A stretch of DNA of 64,000 nt from JAZNQN01 sp045590195 (GCA_045590195.1 JAZNQN010000065.1:1-64000), one strand, 5' to 3'; shown: positions 18,215 through 27,269, counted from the stretch's first letter. A program made the numbers and translations. Notes: a model not told the origin generated them from the sequence alone.

Positions 18215-18859
18215 ATGTTTGATTTAAATGTATTCAGAGAAATTTGCGGCTTTTATGATGCCGGAATATCTAAAAGCGGAAGAGAAGATTTGCCGTTTGC
18301 CATATCTTTGGTTTTTAAATTATCTTCGTTTATAATAGATGGAATTAAAGAAGGGCCTACATACGAATATTTTCATCATTACCGTACGGTTAATGCGGCG
18401 ATTGATAGGGCTGTTTATTTAATCGGCGCTGAGATTGAGCGGCAAGGGTACAATTATTTACCAATTGCGGCATCGCAAACAGTTGGCGGAAACGAAACTA
18501 TGCGTGGGCTTGAAAGCCACAAAAAAGCCGCAGTAAATGCCGGGCTTGGAGTAATTGGGCGAAATGCGCTTTTTATTGCAAACGGCGTTGGGGCAGGGGT
18601 AAGGCTTGGAACAATTTTTACCGATTACCCGTTTGAAAATATTGAAAACAAACTTGCAAAAAGCTGTATCGGATGTGGGGTTTGTGCAAAAAAGTGTCCT
18701 GCAAATGCCATATACAACATAGATTTTGATCCCGAAAATCCTACCGCTGACTTACTTGACAGAAAAGCTTGTTCCGATTATATGAAAAAAGCCTATCAGA
18801 GAATTGGCAGAGGTTCGGTGTGCGGAATTTGCATAGCAAATTGCCCTATGAACAAATAA
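18215..18859 (+). CDS. QueG-like Fe-S protein coupled to the polysaccharide locus
   Basis: The 214-residue protein looks like the C-terminal redox part of epoxyqueuosine reductase and reductive-dehalogenase-like proteins. It has GLGVIGRNALFI (near residue 110), a ferredoxin motif CIGCGVCAKKCPA, and a second cysteine set CGICIANCP at the extreme C-terminus, giving two probable 4Fe-4S clusters. It is much shorter than QueG (about 350-380 residues) and lacks its N-terminal region. It starts 3 bases after the FrhB-like gene and a terminator follows, so it is read as the last gene of the operon. Its substrate is unknown. Confidence 0.75.
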   Translation: MFDLNVFREICGFYDAGISKSGREDLPFAISLVFKLSSFIIDGIKEGPTYEYFHHYRTVNAAIDRAVYLIGAEIERQGYNYLPIAASQTVGGNETMRGLESHKKAAVNAGLGVIGRNALFIANGVGAGVRLGTIFTDYPFENIENKLAKSCIGCGVCAKKCPANAIYNIDFDPENPTADLLDRKACSDYMKKAYQRIGRGSVCGICIANCPMNK

Positions 18860-18864
18860 AAATA

Positions 18865-18897
18865 GCAGTTGTTTTGATAAAAACAACTGCATTTTTT
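18865..18897 (+). terminator. Terminator of the polysaccharide operon
   Basis: The stem GCAGTTGTTTT with its complement AAAACAACTGC is followed by ATTTTTT. It closes the run that began at 3923. Confidence 0.85.
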
Positions 18898-18914
18898 GTT
18901 TAATTCAAAAAAAT

Positions 18915-18950
18915 ATTGCAAAAAACCTATTTCTAAGGCTTTTTTGCAAT
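18915..18950. repeat. Second inverted repeat ahead of the rny promoter
   Basis: ATTGCAAAAAACCT pairs with AGGCTTTTTTGCAAT, a 14-bp stem with one bulged C and a 6-base loop. It lies 18 bases after the operon terminator and just before the rny -35. It may be a back-up terminator or a regulatory dyad. Confidence 0.6.
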
Positions 18951-18958
18951 AAAACTTC

Positions 18959-18987
18959 TTGACATTTGACTTAAAAGATTGTAAAAT
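18959..18987 (+). promoter_or_regulatory. Strong promoter of rny
   Basis: Consensus TTGACA (18959-18964), 17-base spacer, TAAAAT (18982-18987). It leaves a 5' untranslated region of about 85 bases. Confidence 0.75.
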
Positions 18988-19079
18988 ATTATATGGTATA
19001 TACTAGGTGAAAGTGTGTGCTGATTTAATTAGTAATAATTATATGAATGAAAACTTAAAAGAAGGAGGTGTTGACTATC

Positions 19080-20633
19080 ATGCCAGAAATCATAATAGCA
19101 GCAATTGCTTTAGTGCTTATAATAATATCATCTTTGATATTCTTTAAACTTGGTATTTCATATAGAAAAAAAGTAGCAGAAGCTGAAATAGGAAATGCAG
19201 AAACAGAGGCAAAGAAAATTGTTAGCGAAGCACAGAAGCTTGCAGAAAGTAAAAAACGTGAAGCTTTGGTTGAAGCCAAAGAAGAAATTCACAGAAATCG
19301 TACAGAGTACGAAAAAGAGGTAAAAGAGCGCAGAAGTGAGCTCAACCGTCAGGAAAGAAGACTTCAGCAGAAGGAAGAAAATCTTGACAAGAAAACAGAA
19401 AGTCTTGAGGCAAAAGAAGAACAACTTTCAAAGAAATTAAAAGAACTTGAATCCCAGAAGGATGAAATCAGAGAACTCAAGCAGAAAGAAATTGAAATGC
19501 TTGAAAAAATATCCGGACTGACAGCTGAAGAAGCTAAGGATTATTTACTTAAAAACATTGAAAGCGAAGTTCGTCATGAGACGGCTATAATGATTAAAGA
19601 GATAGAGACACAGGCAAAAGAAGAGGCAGAAAAACGCGCAAAGAACATTTTGGGAATGGCAATTCAGAAATGCGCGGCAGACCACGTTGCAGAAACTACA
19701 GTTTCTGTTGTTCCGCTTCCCAACGATGAAATGAAGGGAAGAATTATCGGTAGAGAGGGCAGAAATATAAGAGCTCTTGAAACCGCAACCGGAATCGATT
19801 TGATTATTGACGATACCCCTGAAGCAGTTATTTTGTCGGGATTTGACCCGATACGCCGTGAAATCGCAAGGATTTCACTTGAAAAATTGATTGTTGACGG
19901 CAGAATTCACCCGGCAAGAATTGAAGAAATGGTTGAAAGAGCCCGTAAAGAAGTTGAAGCAACAATTAAAGAGGAAGGCGAACACGCAACATTTGATACG
20001 GGTGTTCACGGTTTGCATCCTGAAATTATACGACTTTTGGGTAAACTTAAATTCAGAACAAGTTATGGCCAGAATGTTTTGAAACATTCAATTGAAGTGG
20101 CCCACCTTTCAGGCCTTATGGCAGGAGAACTTGGTGCTGATGTAACAGTTGCTAAAAGAGCAGGTCTTTTGCACGATATCGGTAAATCAGTTGACCACGA
20201 AATTGAAGGTTCACATATTACAATCGGTGTTGATATTGCTAAAAAATATCACGAAAGCCGCGATGTTATTCATGCTATTCACGCTCATCACGGCGATGTT
20301 GAAGCAACAACTCTTATTGCTTGTATTGTTCAGGCGGCAGATGCTATTTCTGCGGCAAGACCCGGCGCAAGAAGAGAAAACCTTGAATCTTATATTAAAC
20401 GTCTTGAAAAGCTTGAGGAAATTGCAAACTCCTTCAAGGGCGTTGAAAAATCCTTTGCTATTCAGGCCGGCCGTGAAGTAAGAATTATGGTTAAACCTGA
20501 AGACATCAATGATGAAAGCACAATACTTATTGCTCGTGATATTGTTAAGAAAATTGAAAGTGAGCTTGAATACCCCGGTCAGATTAAAGTAAATGTAATC
20601 AGAGAAACCAGGGCGGTTGAATACGCAAAGTAG
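19080..20633 (+). CDS. rny: Ribonuclease Y
   Basis: The 517-residue endoribonuclease has an N-terminal membrane anchor (residues about 3-24) and a long charged coiled coil (about 30-155). A KH domain follows (GRIIGREGRNIRALE) and then an HD hydrolase domain with HSIEVAHLSG and GLLHDIGKSVDHE. It starts bulk mRNA decay at the membrane. ATG 19080 follows AAGGAGG by 11 bases; the in-frame GTG at 19068 overlaps that site. It has its own promoter and terminator and precedes a YmdB-type gene, an order also found in Bacillus. Confidence 0.97.
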   Translation: MPEIIIAAIALVLIIISSLIFFKLGISYRKKVAEAEIGNAETEAKKIVSEAQKLAESKKREALVEAKEEIHRNRTEYEKEVKERRSELNRQERRLQQKEENLDKKTESLEAKEEQLSKKLKELESQKDEIRELKQKEIEMLEKISGLTAEEAKDYLLKNIESEVRHETAIMIKEIETQAKEEAEKRAKNILGMAIQKCAADHVAETTVSVVPLPNDEMKGRIIGREGRNIRALETATGIDLIIDDTPEAVILSGFDPIRREIARISLEKLIVDGRIHPARIEEMVERARKEVEATIKEEGEHATFDTGVHGLHPEIIRLLGKLKFRTSYGQNVLKHSIEVAHLSGLMAGELGADVTVAKRAGLLHDIGKSVDHEIEGSHITIGVDIAKKYHESRDVIHAIHAHHGDVEATTLIACIVQAADAISAARPGARRENLESYIKRLEKLEEIANSFKGVEKSFAIQAGREVRIMVKPEDINDESTILIARDIVKKIESELEYPGQIKVNVIRETRAVEYAK

Positions 20634-20643
20634 TTTTAAAATT

Positions 20644-20673
20644 AAATCCGCAGCATTATGCTGCGGATTTTGT
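20644..20673 (+). terminator. Terminator after rny
   Basis: The stem AAATCCGCAGCA/TGCTGCGGATTT with a 3-base loop is followed by T-rich sequence. The next gene starts 26 bases later, so some read-through is likely. Confidence 0.8.
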
Positions 20674-20698
20674 TTAAATAGTATTTGGAGTGAAACAA

Positions 20699-21472
20699 GT
20701 GAAAATATTGTTTATTGGCGATATTGTAGGCAGATGCGGAATTGATGCCGCTTTTGAAAATGTTTTTGATATTAAAGAAAAATACAGGATTGATTTTTGT
20801 ATTGCAAACTGCGAAAACAGTGCAGGTGGTTTTGGAGTTACCAAAGCTGTACTTGAAGATTTGCAAAGGGCAGGAATTGACGCTTTTACAGGCGGAAACC
20901 ATGTTTTTGCTCAAAAAGATAACAGTGTGTTTGAAAGCAGCGAGTTTGACATTGTAAGGCCATATAATTTACCGGGGAAAAATCCGGGGAAAGGCGCTAT
21001 TGTAGTTACTGCAAAGTGTGGCAAAAAAATTGGAATAATAAATTTGCTTGGAAATTTATATATGAACTGCGGGGCTGAAAATGTTTTTGATAGCGCGGAT
21101 AAGGTAATTGCAGAAATTAAAGACAGGGCCGACATTATAATTTTAGATGTTCATGCCGAAGCTACCAGCGAGAAAAAAGCCCTTGGATATTATCTTGATG
21201 GTAAGGCTACTGCGGTGTTCGGAACGCACACTCATATACAAACTGCCGATGAAGAAATTTTAAAAAACGGAACAGCATATATTACCGATGCAGGAATGTG
21301 CGGCGCAAAAAACTCTGTTCTTGGAGCGGAGATTACTACCGCTATTGAAAAATTTAATTCAACTGAAAAAGTTCATTATAAAGGTGCCGTGGGAGAGAAA
21401 ATATTTTGCGGCGTAATAATTGATGTTGATGAAAATGGCAAAGCTATAGAAATAGAAAGAATACGAATATAA
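20699..21472 (+). CDS. YmdB-family metallophosphoesterase (cyclic nucleotide phosphodiesterase)
   Basis: The 257-residue protein starts KILFIGDIVGRCG and contains IANCENSAGGFGV, FTGGNHVF, ILDVHAEATSEKKALG, GTHTHIQTADE and YITDAGMCG, the metal-ligand motifs of the YmdB family. YmdB homologues hydrolyse 2',3'-cyclic nucleotides and influence RNase Y-dependent RNA turnover and multicellular behaviour. GTG 20699 is chosen because GGAG lies 8 bases before it and the protein then starts as family members do. Its position after rny supports the assignment. Confidence 0.92.
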   Translation: MKILFIGDIVGRCGIDAAFENVFDIKEKYRIDFCIANCENSAGGFGVTKAVLEDLQRAGIDAFTGGNHVFAQKDNSVFESSEFDIVRPYNLPGKNPGKGAIVVTAKCGKKIGIINLLGNLYMNCGAENVFDSADKVIAEIKDRADIIILDVHAEATSEKKALGYYLDGKATAVFGTHTHIQTADEEILKNGTAYITDAGMCGAKNSVLGAEITTAIEKFNSTEKVHYKGAVGEKIFCGVIIDVDENGKAIEIERIRI

Positions 21473-21473
21473 A

Positions 21474-21504
21474 AAAGCTGTCTGAATAGCAGACAGCTTT
21501 TTAT
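21474..21504. terminator. Bidirectional terminator between ymdB and the GDSL hydrolase gene
   Basis: The stem AAAGCTGTCTG/CAGACAGCTTT has an A run on the left and a T run on the right and lies between two convergent genes. Confidence 0.85.
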
Positions 21505-22125
21505 TTATAGAGTATTAAAGCATTTAATCCATTCTCTTTTGATAATTTCGTGGCCGGCAGGATTTGGGTGAACGCCATCAAGTAGCCAGTAATCGGCAGG
21601 AGCTATTTTTAGCGCATCATCAAAAAGCTTTTGCAGAGGAATAAATGGCAAGTTATATTTTCCGGCAACTGCCTTTGCCTTTTCTGCTCTTTTTAAAACT
21701 TCAACTTTGCGAATGTCAAAATGTTCTGCTACAAGTGAACCGGGAAGAATAAACGGCTCTAAAATCATAATTTTAATATCGGGCAAAGCCTCTTTAACTT
21801 CTTCGATAAGCATTGAATAAATTTTAAAGTATTTTTCTGCATCAACGCCGCTTTGGTGGTCGATTTCAAGGTTTGCATCGTTAACGCCAATAAGCATACT
21901 CATAATATCCGGCTTTAAGTTGATAATATCAGATTTAATTCTTGAATAAACATGAGCTATGTGGCTGCCGCCAATACCGCGGTTAAAAAATTTATATTCA
22001 CCGGGATGCTCTAAACTCAGCTGTGCTTTGGTTAAAAGAGCATATCCTCTGCCGAGGTTTAAATCCTCTTCTCTGTCACGGCCGGCATCTGTTATTGAAT
22101 CGCCCTGGAAAAGTATTGTTTTCAT
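21505..22125 (-). CDS. SGNH/GDSL-family hydrolase
   Basis: The 206-residue protein has the SGNH hydrolase blocks in order: FQGDSITDAG (catalytic Ser), the GIGGSH Gly, IGVNDANLE (Asn), and DGVHPNPAGHEII (Asp-x-x-His). The family includes carbohydrate acetylesterases and lysophospholipases. There is no signal peptide, so it probably acts on imported, acetylated sugars in the cytoplasm. It is monocistronic with its own promoter and is convergent with ymdB. Confidence 0.88.
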   Translation of the reverse strand: MKTILFQGDSITDAGRDREEDLNLGRGYALLTKAQLSLEHPGEYKFFNRGIGGSHIAHVYSRIKSDIINLKPDIMSMLIGVNDANLEIDHQSGVDAEKYFKIYSMLIEEVKEALPDIKIMILEPFILPGSLVAEHFDIRKVEVLKRAEKAKAVAGKYNLPFIPLQKLFDDALKIAPADYWLLDGVHPNPAGHEIIKREWIKCFNTL

Positions 22126-22153
22126 ATGTACATGGCCCCTTTCTTATTATAAA

Positions 22154-22182
22154 ATTATAGCACAAAATATTATTTGTATCAA
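22154..22182 (-). promoter_or_regulatory. Promoter of the GDSL hydrolase gene
   Basis: Minus strand: TTGATA (22182-22177), 17-base spacer ending TGTGC, TATAAT (22159-22154). Confidence 0.7.
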
Positions 22183-22206
22183 TATATATAAGCAAAAAGT
22201 TTTTTC

Positions 22207-22235
22207 TTGCAATTACATAAAATGTATTGTATAAT
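22207..22235 (+). promoter_or_regulatory. Promoter of the darA-holB-ricT operon
   Basis: TTGCAA (22207-22212), 17-base spacer, TATAAT (22230-22235). It is divergent from the GDSL promoter, with 24 bases between the two -35 boxes. Confidence 0.7.
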
Positions 22236-22263
22236 TAAATTAACACTAAGAGGAGGTGTTTGT

Positions 22264-22590
22264 ATGAAACTTATTCTTTCAATAGTACACAACGAAGATG
22301 GTAACAAAGCCTTGGCGGCACTTAATAATGCGGGATTTGGCGTAACAAAGCTTGCTACAACCGGCGGTTTTCTTCGCAGCGGAAATATGACTCTTTTGGT
22401 AGGTGTTGAAGAAGAAAGCGTTGAAACTGTTTTGGAAATCTTCAAAAAAACCTGCTCAAGCAGAAAGAAAATTATGACAACACCGGTATCAACAGGTATG
22501 GCAGGAATGCTTACAAACTACCCTATTGAAGTTGATGTTGGGGGAGCAACTGTTTTCGTTTTAGATGTTGACAGATTTGAAAAAATCTGA
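22264..22590 (+). CDS. darA: PII-like cyclic-di-AMP receptor DarA (PstA)
   Basis: The 108-residue protein starts MKLILSIVHNEDGNKALAAL and contains FGVTKLATTGGFLRSGNMTL and LLVGVEEESVE, typical of the PII-like trimeric c-di-AMP receptor (DUF970). It has a single PII-like domain. The binding of c-di-AMP is known for the family; the downstream target is unclear. Its stop shares one base with the start of the delta' gene, in the same order as yaaQ-holB-yaaT in Bacillus. AGGAGGTG precedes ATG 22264. Confidence 0.95.
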   Translation: MKLILSIVHNEDGNKALAALNNAGFGVTKLATTGGFLRSGNMTLLVGVEEESVETVLEIFKKTCSSRKKIMTTPVSTGMAGMLTNYPIEVDVGGATVFVLDVDRFEKI

Positions 22591-23558
22591 TGAAGCTTAT
22601 AGGAAAACAAAAACAAAAAGAGTATTTTGATAATCTTATAAAAAATGGTACTCTTGGTCAGTTTTATATAATTGAAGGTGCCGGGGGCGTTGGAAGGCGA
22701 ACTTTTGTAGAGTATATTTCTATGAAAATTCATTGCGAAGCGGAAAATGCCCCCTGTTTTAAGTGCCCTGCGTGCATAAAACATCTTACAGGGAATCATC
22801 CTGATTATGTAAAGGTTAAAAATGCAGACGGGGACAAAAAGAATATAACTGTTGATACCATAAGAAAAATTTCGGAAGATATTTTTGTAAAACCGCTTAT
22901 ATCCGATACGAAAATTTATGTTATTGACGATGAAAAGCCTATTGGTACAGAAGGGCAGAATGCCTTTTTGAAAATACTTGAAGAGCCGCCGGCATATGCC
23001 GTTATTTTTATAATAGTAAAAGACAAGTCGGCGCTGCTTGAAACCGTTTTGTCAAGGGGAGTGTTATGCCATATTCCGCCTTGTACCAAAGCTGAAACCG
23101 AAAGCTTTGTAAAAGAGAAATTCCCTGAAAGAGAACAAATGGCATCGTTTATTGCCGATTACTCAGGTGGAGTTTTAGGAGAGGCTGAAAAAATAGCATC
23201 GGAAGGCGAGCTTTTTCAGCTGAGAAGTGATTTTTACGAAGCGCTTAAAGCTGTTTCTGACAGTAAGGCCACCGGAATTTGTGAGGTTTCCAAGTTTTTT
23301 GTAAAAAACAAGGAAAAAGCCGACATTTTATTAAATCTTTTTGCGTCGTGGCTGAGAGATGCATATAGTGCAAAAGTTTTGCGTAATGGAAATATTATAA
23401 ATTACGACTATAAAAACGATATTTATGCGTTTGCTTCTTGTTTGAAAGAGGCTGAAATTATGAATACAATGAGCGACATATTTGATATGGCTAAAAATTT
23501 TTCAAAGGGTAATAATGCCGAGCTTTGGATATGCAATGTATTGTCGCAATTATACTAA
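22590..23558 (+). CDS. holB: DNA polymerase III delta' subunit
   Basis: The 322-residue AAA+ protein has a degenerate P-loop (EGAGGVGRRTFVE, in which Arg-Arg-Thr replaces Gly-Lys-Thr), a zinc module (CEAENAPCFKCPAC), DDEKPIGTEGQNAFLKILEEPP and the SRG motif in TVLSRGVLCHIPP. Delta' is the stator of the sliding-clamp loader and does not hydrolyse ATP, consistent with the P-loop. The adjacency to darA and ricT is the conserved Bacillota order. Confidence 0.93.
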   Translation: MKLIGKQKQKEYFDNLIKNGTLGQFYIIEGAGGVGRRTFVEYISMKIHCEAENAPCFKCPACIKHLTGNHPDYVKVKNADGDKKNITVDTIRKISEDIFVKPLISDTKIYVIDDEKPIGTEGQNAFLKILEEPPAYAVIFIIVKDKSALLETVLSRGVLCHIPPCTKAETESFVKEKFPEREQMASFIADYSGGVLGEAEKIASEGELFQLRSDFYEALKAVSDSKATGICEVSKFFVKNKEKADILLNLFASWLRDAYSAKVLRNGNIINYDYKNDIYAFASCLKEAEIMNTMSDIFDMAKNFSKGNNAELWICNVLSQLY

Positions 23559-23582
23559 TATATAAAGGAAAGGCAAATATAA

Positions 23583-24446
23583 ATGACTAAAATTATAGGA
23601 ATAAAATTTAAAGACGGCGGCAAGGTCTACTATTTTGACCCTATGGGGAATGAAGCAAAACGTGGCGAAAAAGTTGTTGTTGAAACTGCCCGTGGCGTTG
23701 AAATGGGCGAAGTAGCAATGGAAGTGAGCGAAGTTGACGAAAGCGAAATTGTTGCTCCTCTTAAGCCCGTTTTGAGAGTTGCTACCGAAAACGATAAAAA
23801 GCAGGCTGAAATAAATAAAAAGAAAGAGCCTGAGGCATTTAGAATTTGTAACGAGAAAATTTTAAAACACGGCCTTGAAATGAAGCTTATTAAAGTTGAG
23901 TATGCTTTTGATGCAAGTAAAATTCTTTTTTACTTTACATCAGGCGGCAGAGTTGATTTCCGTGAACTGGTAAAAGATTTGGCGGCAGTTTTTAAAACAA
24001 GAATTGAACTTAGGCAAATAGGCGTAAGAGATGAGGCTAAAATGCTTGGTGGCCTCGGAATATGTGGAAGAAGCCTTTGCTGTGCAACACATTTAAGCGA
24101 TTTTCAGCCCGTGTCGATTAAAATGGCAAAAGAGCAAAATCTTTCACTTAATCCTACAAAAATTTCCGGCAGCTGCGGAAGGCTTATGTGCTGCCTTAAA
24201 TACGAGCAGGACAACTACGAAGAAATGATAAAAATTACACCAAGAGAAGGTGCACTTGTAAAAACACCGGAAGGTAAGGGTACTGTTGAAAGTGTGTCGC
24301 TTCTTAAGGGAATTATTAAAGTAAAACTTGACAAGGAAAACGAAAATGTTTTAAAAGAATTTTCGGTGTATGACATTAAGATTTTGAAAAATGTTAAACC
24401 TAAAGATGAAGAAGAAAATCTTGATGATTTAAAAGGGCTTGAATAA
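23583..24446 (+). CDS. ricT: PSP1-domain regulator RicT (YaaT)
   Basis: The 287-residue PSP1-domain protein has GVEMGEVAMEVSEVDE at the N-terminus and a cysteine-rich core: GGLGICGRSLCCATHLSDF and GSCGRLMCCLKYEQDNYEE. In Bacillus, RicT with RicA and RicF forms a complex holding 4Fe-4S clusters that works with RNase Y and the Spo0A phosphorelay. The conserved cysteines are present here. Rny and Spo0A are encoded in the same window, although RicA and RicF are not. Confidence 0.93.
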   Translation: MTKIIGIKFKDGGKVYYFDPMGNEAKRGEKVVVETARGVEMGEVAMEVSEVDESEIVAPLKPVLRVATENDKKQAEINKKKEPEAFRICNEKILKHGLEMKLIKVEYAFDASKILFYFTSGGRVDFRELVKDLAAVFKTRIELRQIGVRDEAKMLGGLGICGRSLCCATHLSDFQPVSIKMAKEQNLSLNPTKISGSCGRLMCCLKYEQDNYEEMIKITPREGALVKTPEGKGTVESVSLLKGIIKVKLDKENENVLKEFSVYDIKILKNVKPKDEEENLDDLKGLE

Positions 24447-24453
24447 GTTAATT

Positions 24454-24486
24454 AAGACGCAAAATTCTGTGTTTTGCGTCTTTTTA
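24454..24486 (+). terminator. Terminator after ricT
   Basis: The stem AAGACGCAAAA/TTTTGCGTCTT is followed by TTTTT; the permease gene starts 27 bases later. Confidence 0.8.
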
Positions 24487-24512
24487 TATTGATGTTTTGA
24501 AGGAGAATTTTT

Positions 24513-25898
24513 ATGGAAAAACTCGCAAAAAAATATGGCCTTGTTATGGCGATATGTATGGTTGTGGGAACAGTTATAGGCTCGGGTGTGTTTTTTAAAG
24601 CACAAAATGTTCTGGCTGTCTGCGGCGGAAATATGTACATTGGTATTGCTGCGTGGGTGATAACCGGACTAACAATGATTATCTGCTCAGCACAGTTTGC
24701 GGTTATGGCAACAAAATATGAAAAAGTGAGCGGGCTTATAGATTATGCCGAGGCAACCTGTGGAAAGAATTATGCATATCATCTTGCCTGGTTTATGGTA
24801 AATATTTACTATCCCGGTATGACATCGGTGCTCGCCTGGGTTTCGGCAAGGTATTTTGGCGTTTTATTCGGCTGGAGTATGACGAGCTCAGAAGTTATGG
24901 CCCTGTCAGGATTTTTCCTTATACTTTCTTATACAATAAATGCGCTTTCGCCTAAAGTTGCAGGTAAATTTCAGGTAAGCGCTACAGTTATTAAACTTAT
25001 TCCGATTGTTCTGTTGGCAGTTGTTGGTACCATTGCCGGTACGGCAAACGGAACGCTTGCGGGCAACTTTACTTCTGTGGTATCAGAGATACCGGGAGGA
25101 GTGGGCGCAGGGCTTTTTGCGGCAGTTGTTGCAACGGTGTTTGCCTATGAAGGATGGATTGTAGCAACCTCTATTAACGCGGAACTTGAAAACGCAAAAA
25201 GAAATTTACCTATTGCGCTTTTGGTAGGTTCAATAATTGTTGTGCTGGCATATGTTTTGTATTTTATAGGCGTTGCAGGCGGTGCAGAAAGCAAGGTGTT
25301 AATTGAAAATGGCGCCATGTCCGCATTTGTAAATGTTTTCGGCGGCGTTGGCGGAATGCTTTTGAATATATGTGTTGTTGTTTCCTGTATGGGTACATTA
25401 AATGGCCTTATGCTCGGCGTTACACGTGGTATGTATGCAATAGCAGTGCGCGGTGAAGGCCCTGCACAGAAAACATTTGTTCAGGTTGATGAAAATACAA
25501 ATATGAGCACAAACTCTGCAATTTGGGGTTTGTTTATAAGTGCTTTGTGGCTTGTGTATTTTTATGGTGCAAACCTTGCAGAAAACGGCTGGTTTGGAAA
25601 GTTTAATTTTGACTCTTCGGAGCTTCCTATTGTAACGGTTTATGCAATGTATATTCCCATATTTATTGCATGGATGCGAAAGGAAAAAGACGAGAGCACA
25701 TTTAAGCGATTTGTGTTGCCTGCGGCATCAATAATTACTTGCTTATTTATGGTTTTTGCGGCAGTTTATGCTCACGGAATTACACCATTTATTCAGGCGA
25801 AAGAAAAAGGAGAATTTTCATTTCCTGTACTTTTCTATTTGATTGTTTTTATGGTAATTATGATTGTCGGAAAGATATTAAAAAAACCCAGGAAATAA
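24513..25898 (+). CDS. APC-superfamily amino acid permease
   Basis: The 461-residue protein has 12 predicted membrane helices. The first carries the GTVIGSGVFFKAQNV motif of APC amino acid transporters (unwound helix 1, substrate amino-group binding). Later helices contain AVVATVFAYEGWIVATSINAE. It is a proton-coupled or exchange transporter for an amino acid; the substrate is not readable. A good AAGGAG precedes the ATG. No separate promoter is evident in the short gap after the ricT terminator, so expression may partly depend on read-through. Confidence 0.88.
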   Translation: MEKLAKKYGLVMAICMVVGTVIGSGVFFKAQNVLAVCGGNMYIGIAAWVITGLTMIICSAQFAVMATKYEKVSGLIDYAEATCGKNYAYHLAWFMVNIYYPGMTSVLAWVSARYFGVLFGWSMTSSEVMALSGFFLILSYTINALSPKVAGKFQVSATVIKLIPIVLLAVVGTIAGTANGTLAGNFTSVVSEIPGGVGAGLFAAVVATVFAYEGWIVATSINAELENAKRNLPIALLVGSIIVVLAYVLYFIGVAGGAESKVLIENGAMSAFVNVFGGVGGMLLNICVVVSCMGTLNGLMLGVTRGMYAIAVRGEGPAQKTFVQVDENTNMSTNSAIWGLFISALWLVYFYGANLAENGWFGKFNFDSSELPIVTVYAMYIPIFIAWMRKEKDESTFKRFVLPAASIITCLFMVFAAVYAHGITPFIQAKEKGEFSFPVLFYLIVFMVIMIVGKILKKPRK

Positions 25899-25900
25899 AA

Positions 25901-25936
25901 AAAGGCTATGAAAACAAAAGTTTTCATAGCCTTTTT
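25901..25936. terminator. Bidirectional terminator between the permease and metY
   Basis: A perfect 15-bp stem (AAAGGCTATGAAAAC and its complement) with a 4-base loop, with A runs on the left and T runs on the right, lies between convergent genes. Confidence 0.9.
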
Positions 25937-25940
25937 AGTG

Positions 25941-27224
25941 TTAGATAGTTTCAAGAGCCTGTTCAATATCTGCTATAATATCAGCTTTATCTTCAAGACC
26001 ACAGGAGAAACGGATAAGGTCAGGTGCAACACCTGCAGCTTTAAGCTCATCGTCGTTCATCTGGCGATGAGTTGCGTTTGCAGGGTGCAAACAGCAGGTT
26101 TTTGAGTCGGCTACATGTGTTTCTATTGACGCAAGTTTAAGATTTTTCATAAACTTTTCAGCCGCTGTTCTTCCGCCTTTAACACCAAAAGAAATTACAC
26201 CGCAGGAGCCATTTGGAAGGTACTTTTGGCCAAGGGCATAGTTTTTATCATCTTCAAGGCCGCAAAAACGAACCCATGTAATTTTTTCGTTGTTTTTCAA
26301 ATACTCTGCAACTGCCTGTGCATTTTCACAGTGGCGCGCCATTCTTACCTGTAAGCTTTCAAGTCCAAGGTTTACAAGATAAGCATTCTGTGGCGACTGA
26401 ATTGAGCCAAGGTCACGCATAAGCTGTGCAGTTGCTTTTGTAATATAAGCGCCTTCAAGGCCAAATCTTTCGGTATATGTTACGCCGTGGTAGCTGTCGT
26501 CAGGAGTGCAAAGGCCAGGGAATTTGTCGGGGTATTTTGTCCAGTCGAATTTACCCGAATCTACAATACATCCGCCAACACCGGAAGCGTGGCCGTCCAT
26601 ATATTTTGTTGTGGAGTGAATTACAATATCAGCTCCCCATTCGATAGGTCTGCAATTTATAGGAGTTGCAAATGTGTTATCAATAATAAGAGGAACGCCG
26701 TGACTGTGTGCAGCAGCGGCAAAGCGCTCTATATCAAGAACATCAAGCGCAGGGTTTGCAATTGTTTCGCCAAATACGGCTTTTGTATTTGGGCGGAAGG
26801 CTGCGGCGAGTTCTTCATCTGTGCAGTCAGGAGAAACAAATGTAAATTCTATTCCCATACGTTTCATTGTAACTGCAAAAAGATTAAATGTACCGCCGTA
26901 AATTGCTGAAGAAGAAACTACGTGGTCTCCGCAGGAAGCAATATTGAACACACTGTAAAAGGAGGCTGCCTGTCCGCTTGATGTAAGCATTGCGGCAGTT
27001 CCGCCTTCAAGGGCGGCTATTCTTGCGGCAACGCAGTCGTTTGTAGGGTTCTGAAGACGGCTGTAAAAATAACCCGAAGCCTCAAGGTCGAAAAGTTTGC
27101 CCATTTCTTCGCTTGTGTCATATTTAAAAGTTGTGCTCTGATAAATAGGTATCTGGCGTGGTTCTCCGTTTTTGGGAGTATATCCTGCCTGAATACATTT
27201 TGTTCCGATTTTGTAATCTTTCAT
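25941..27224 (-). CDS. metY: O-acetylhomoserine sulfhydrylase (MetY-like), PLP-dependent
   Basis: The 427-residue protein belongs to the Cys/Met metabolism PLP family. It has YSRLQNPTNDCVAARIAALEGG, the tyrosine-stacking SSAIYGGTFNL, PLIIDNTFATP and the PLP-binding Lys207 in HSTTKYMDGHASGVGG. Its length and the insert after the active site match MetY (about 430 residues) rather than the shorter MetB/MetC (about 380). It makes homocysteine from O-acetylhomoserine and sulfide. No SAM riboswitch was seen in the short leader. Confidence 0.9.
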   Translation of the reverse strand: MKDYKIGTKCIQAGYTPKNGEPRQIPIYQSTTFKYDTSEEMGKLFDLEASGYFYSRLQNPTNDCVAARIAALEGGTAAMLTSSGQAASFYSVFNIASCGDHVVSSSAIYGGTFNLFAVTMKRMGIEFTFVSPDCTDEELAAAFRPNTKAVFGETIANPALDVLDIERFAAAAHSHGVPLIIDNTFATPINCRPIEWGADIVIHSTTKYMDGHASGVGGCIVDSGKFDWTKYPDKFPGLCTPDDSYHGVTYTERFGLEGAYITKATAQLMRDLGSIQSPQNAYLVNLGLESLQVRMARHCENAQAVAEYLKNNEKITWVRFCGLEDDKNYALGQKYLPNGSCGVISFGVKGGRTAAEKFMKNLKLASIETHVADSKTCCLHPANATHRQMNDDELKAAGVAPDLIRFSCGLEDKADIIADIEQALETI

Positions 27225-27269
27225 TTATTTACACCTCTATATTAAAAAAGTCCCAAAATATTATTTTGT

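Noticed and set aside
22590..23558. Pseudogene call for holB because of the missing P-loop Lys
   Set aside because: The delta' subunit often has a non-functional P-loop; the rest of the gene is intact.
26487..26909. Long reading frame on the plus strand opposite metY
   Set aside because: It lacks a ribosome binding site and only mirrors the codon bias of the MetY gene on the other strand.
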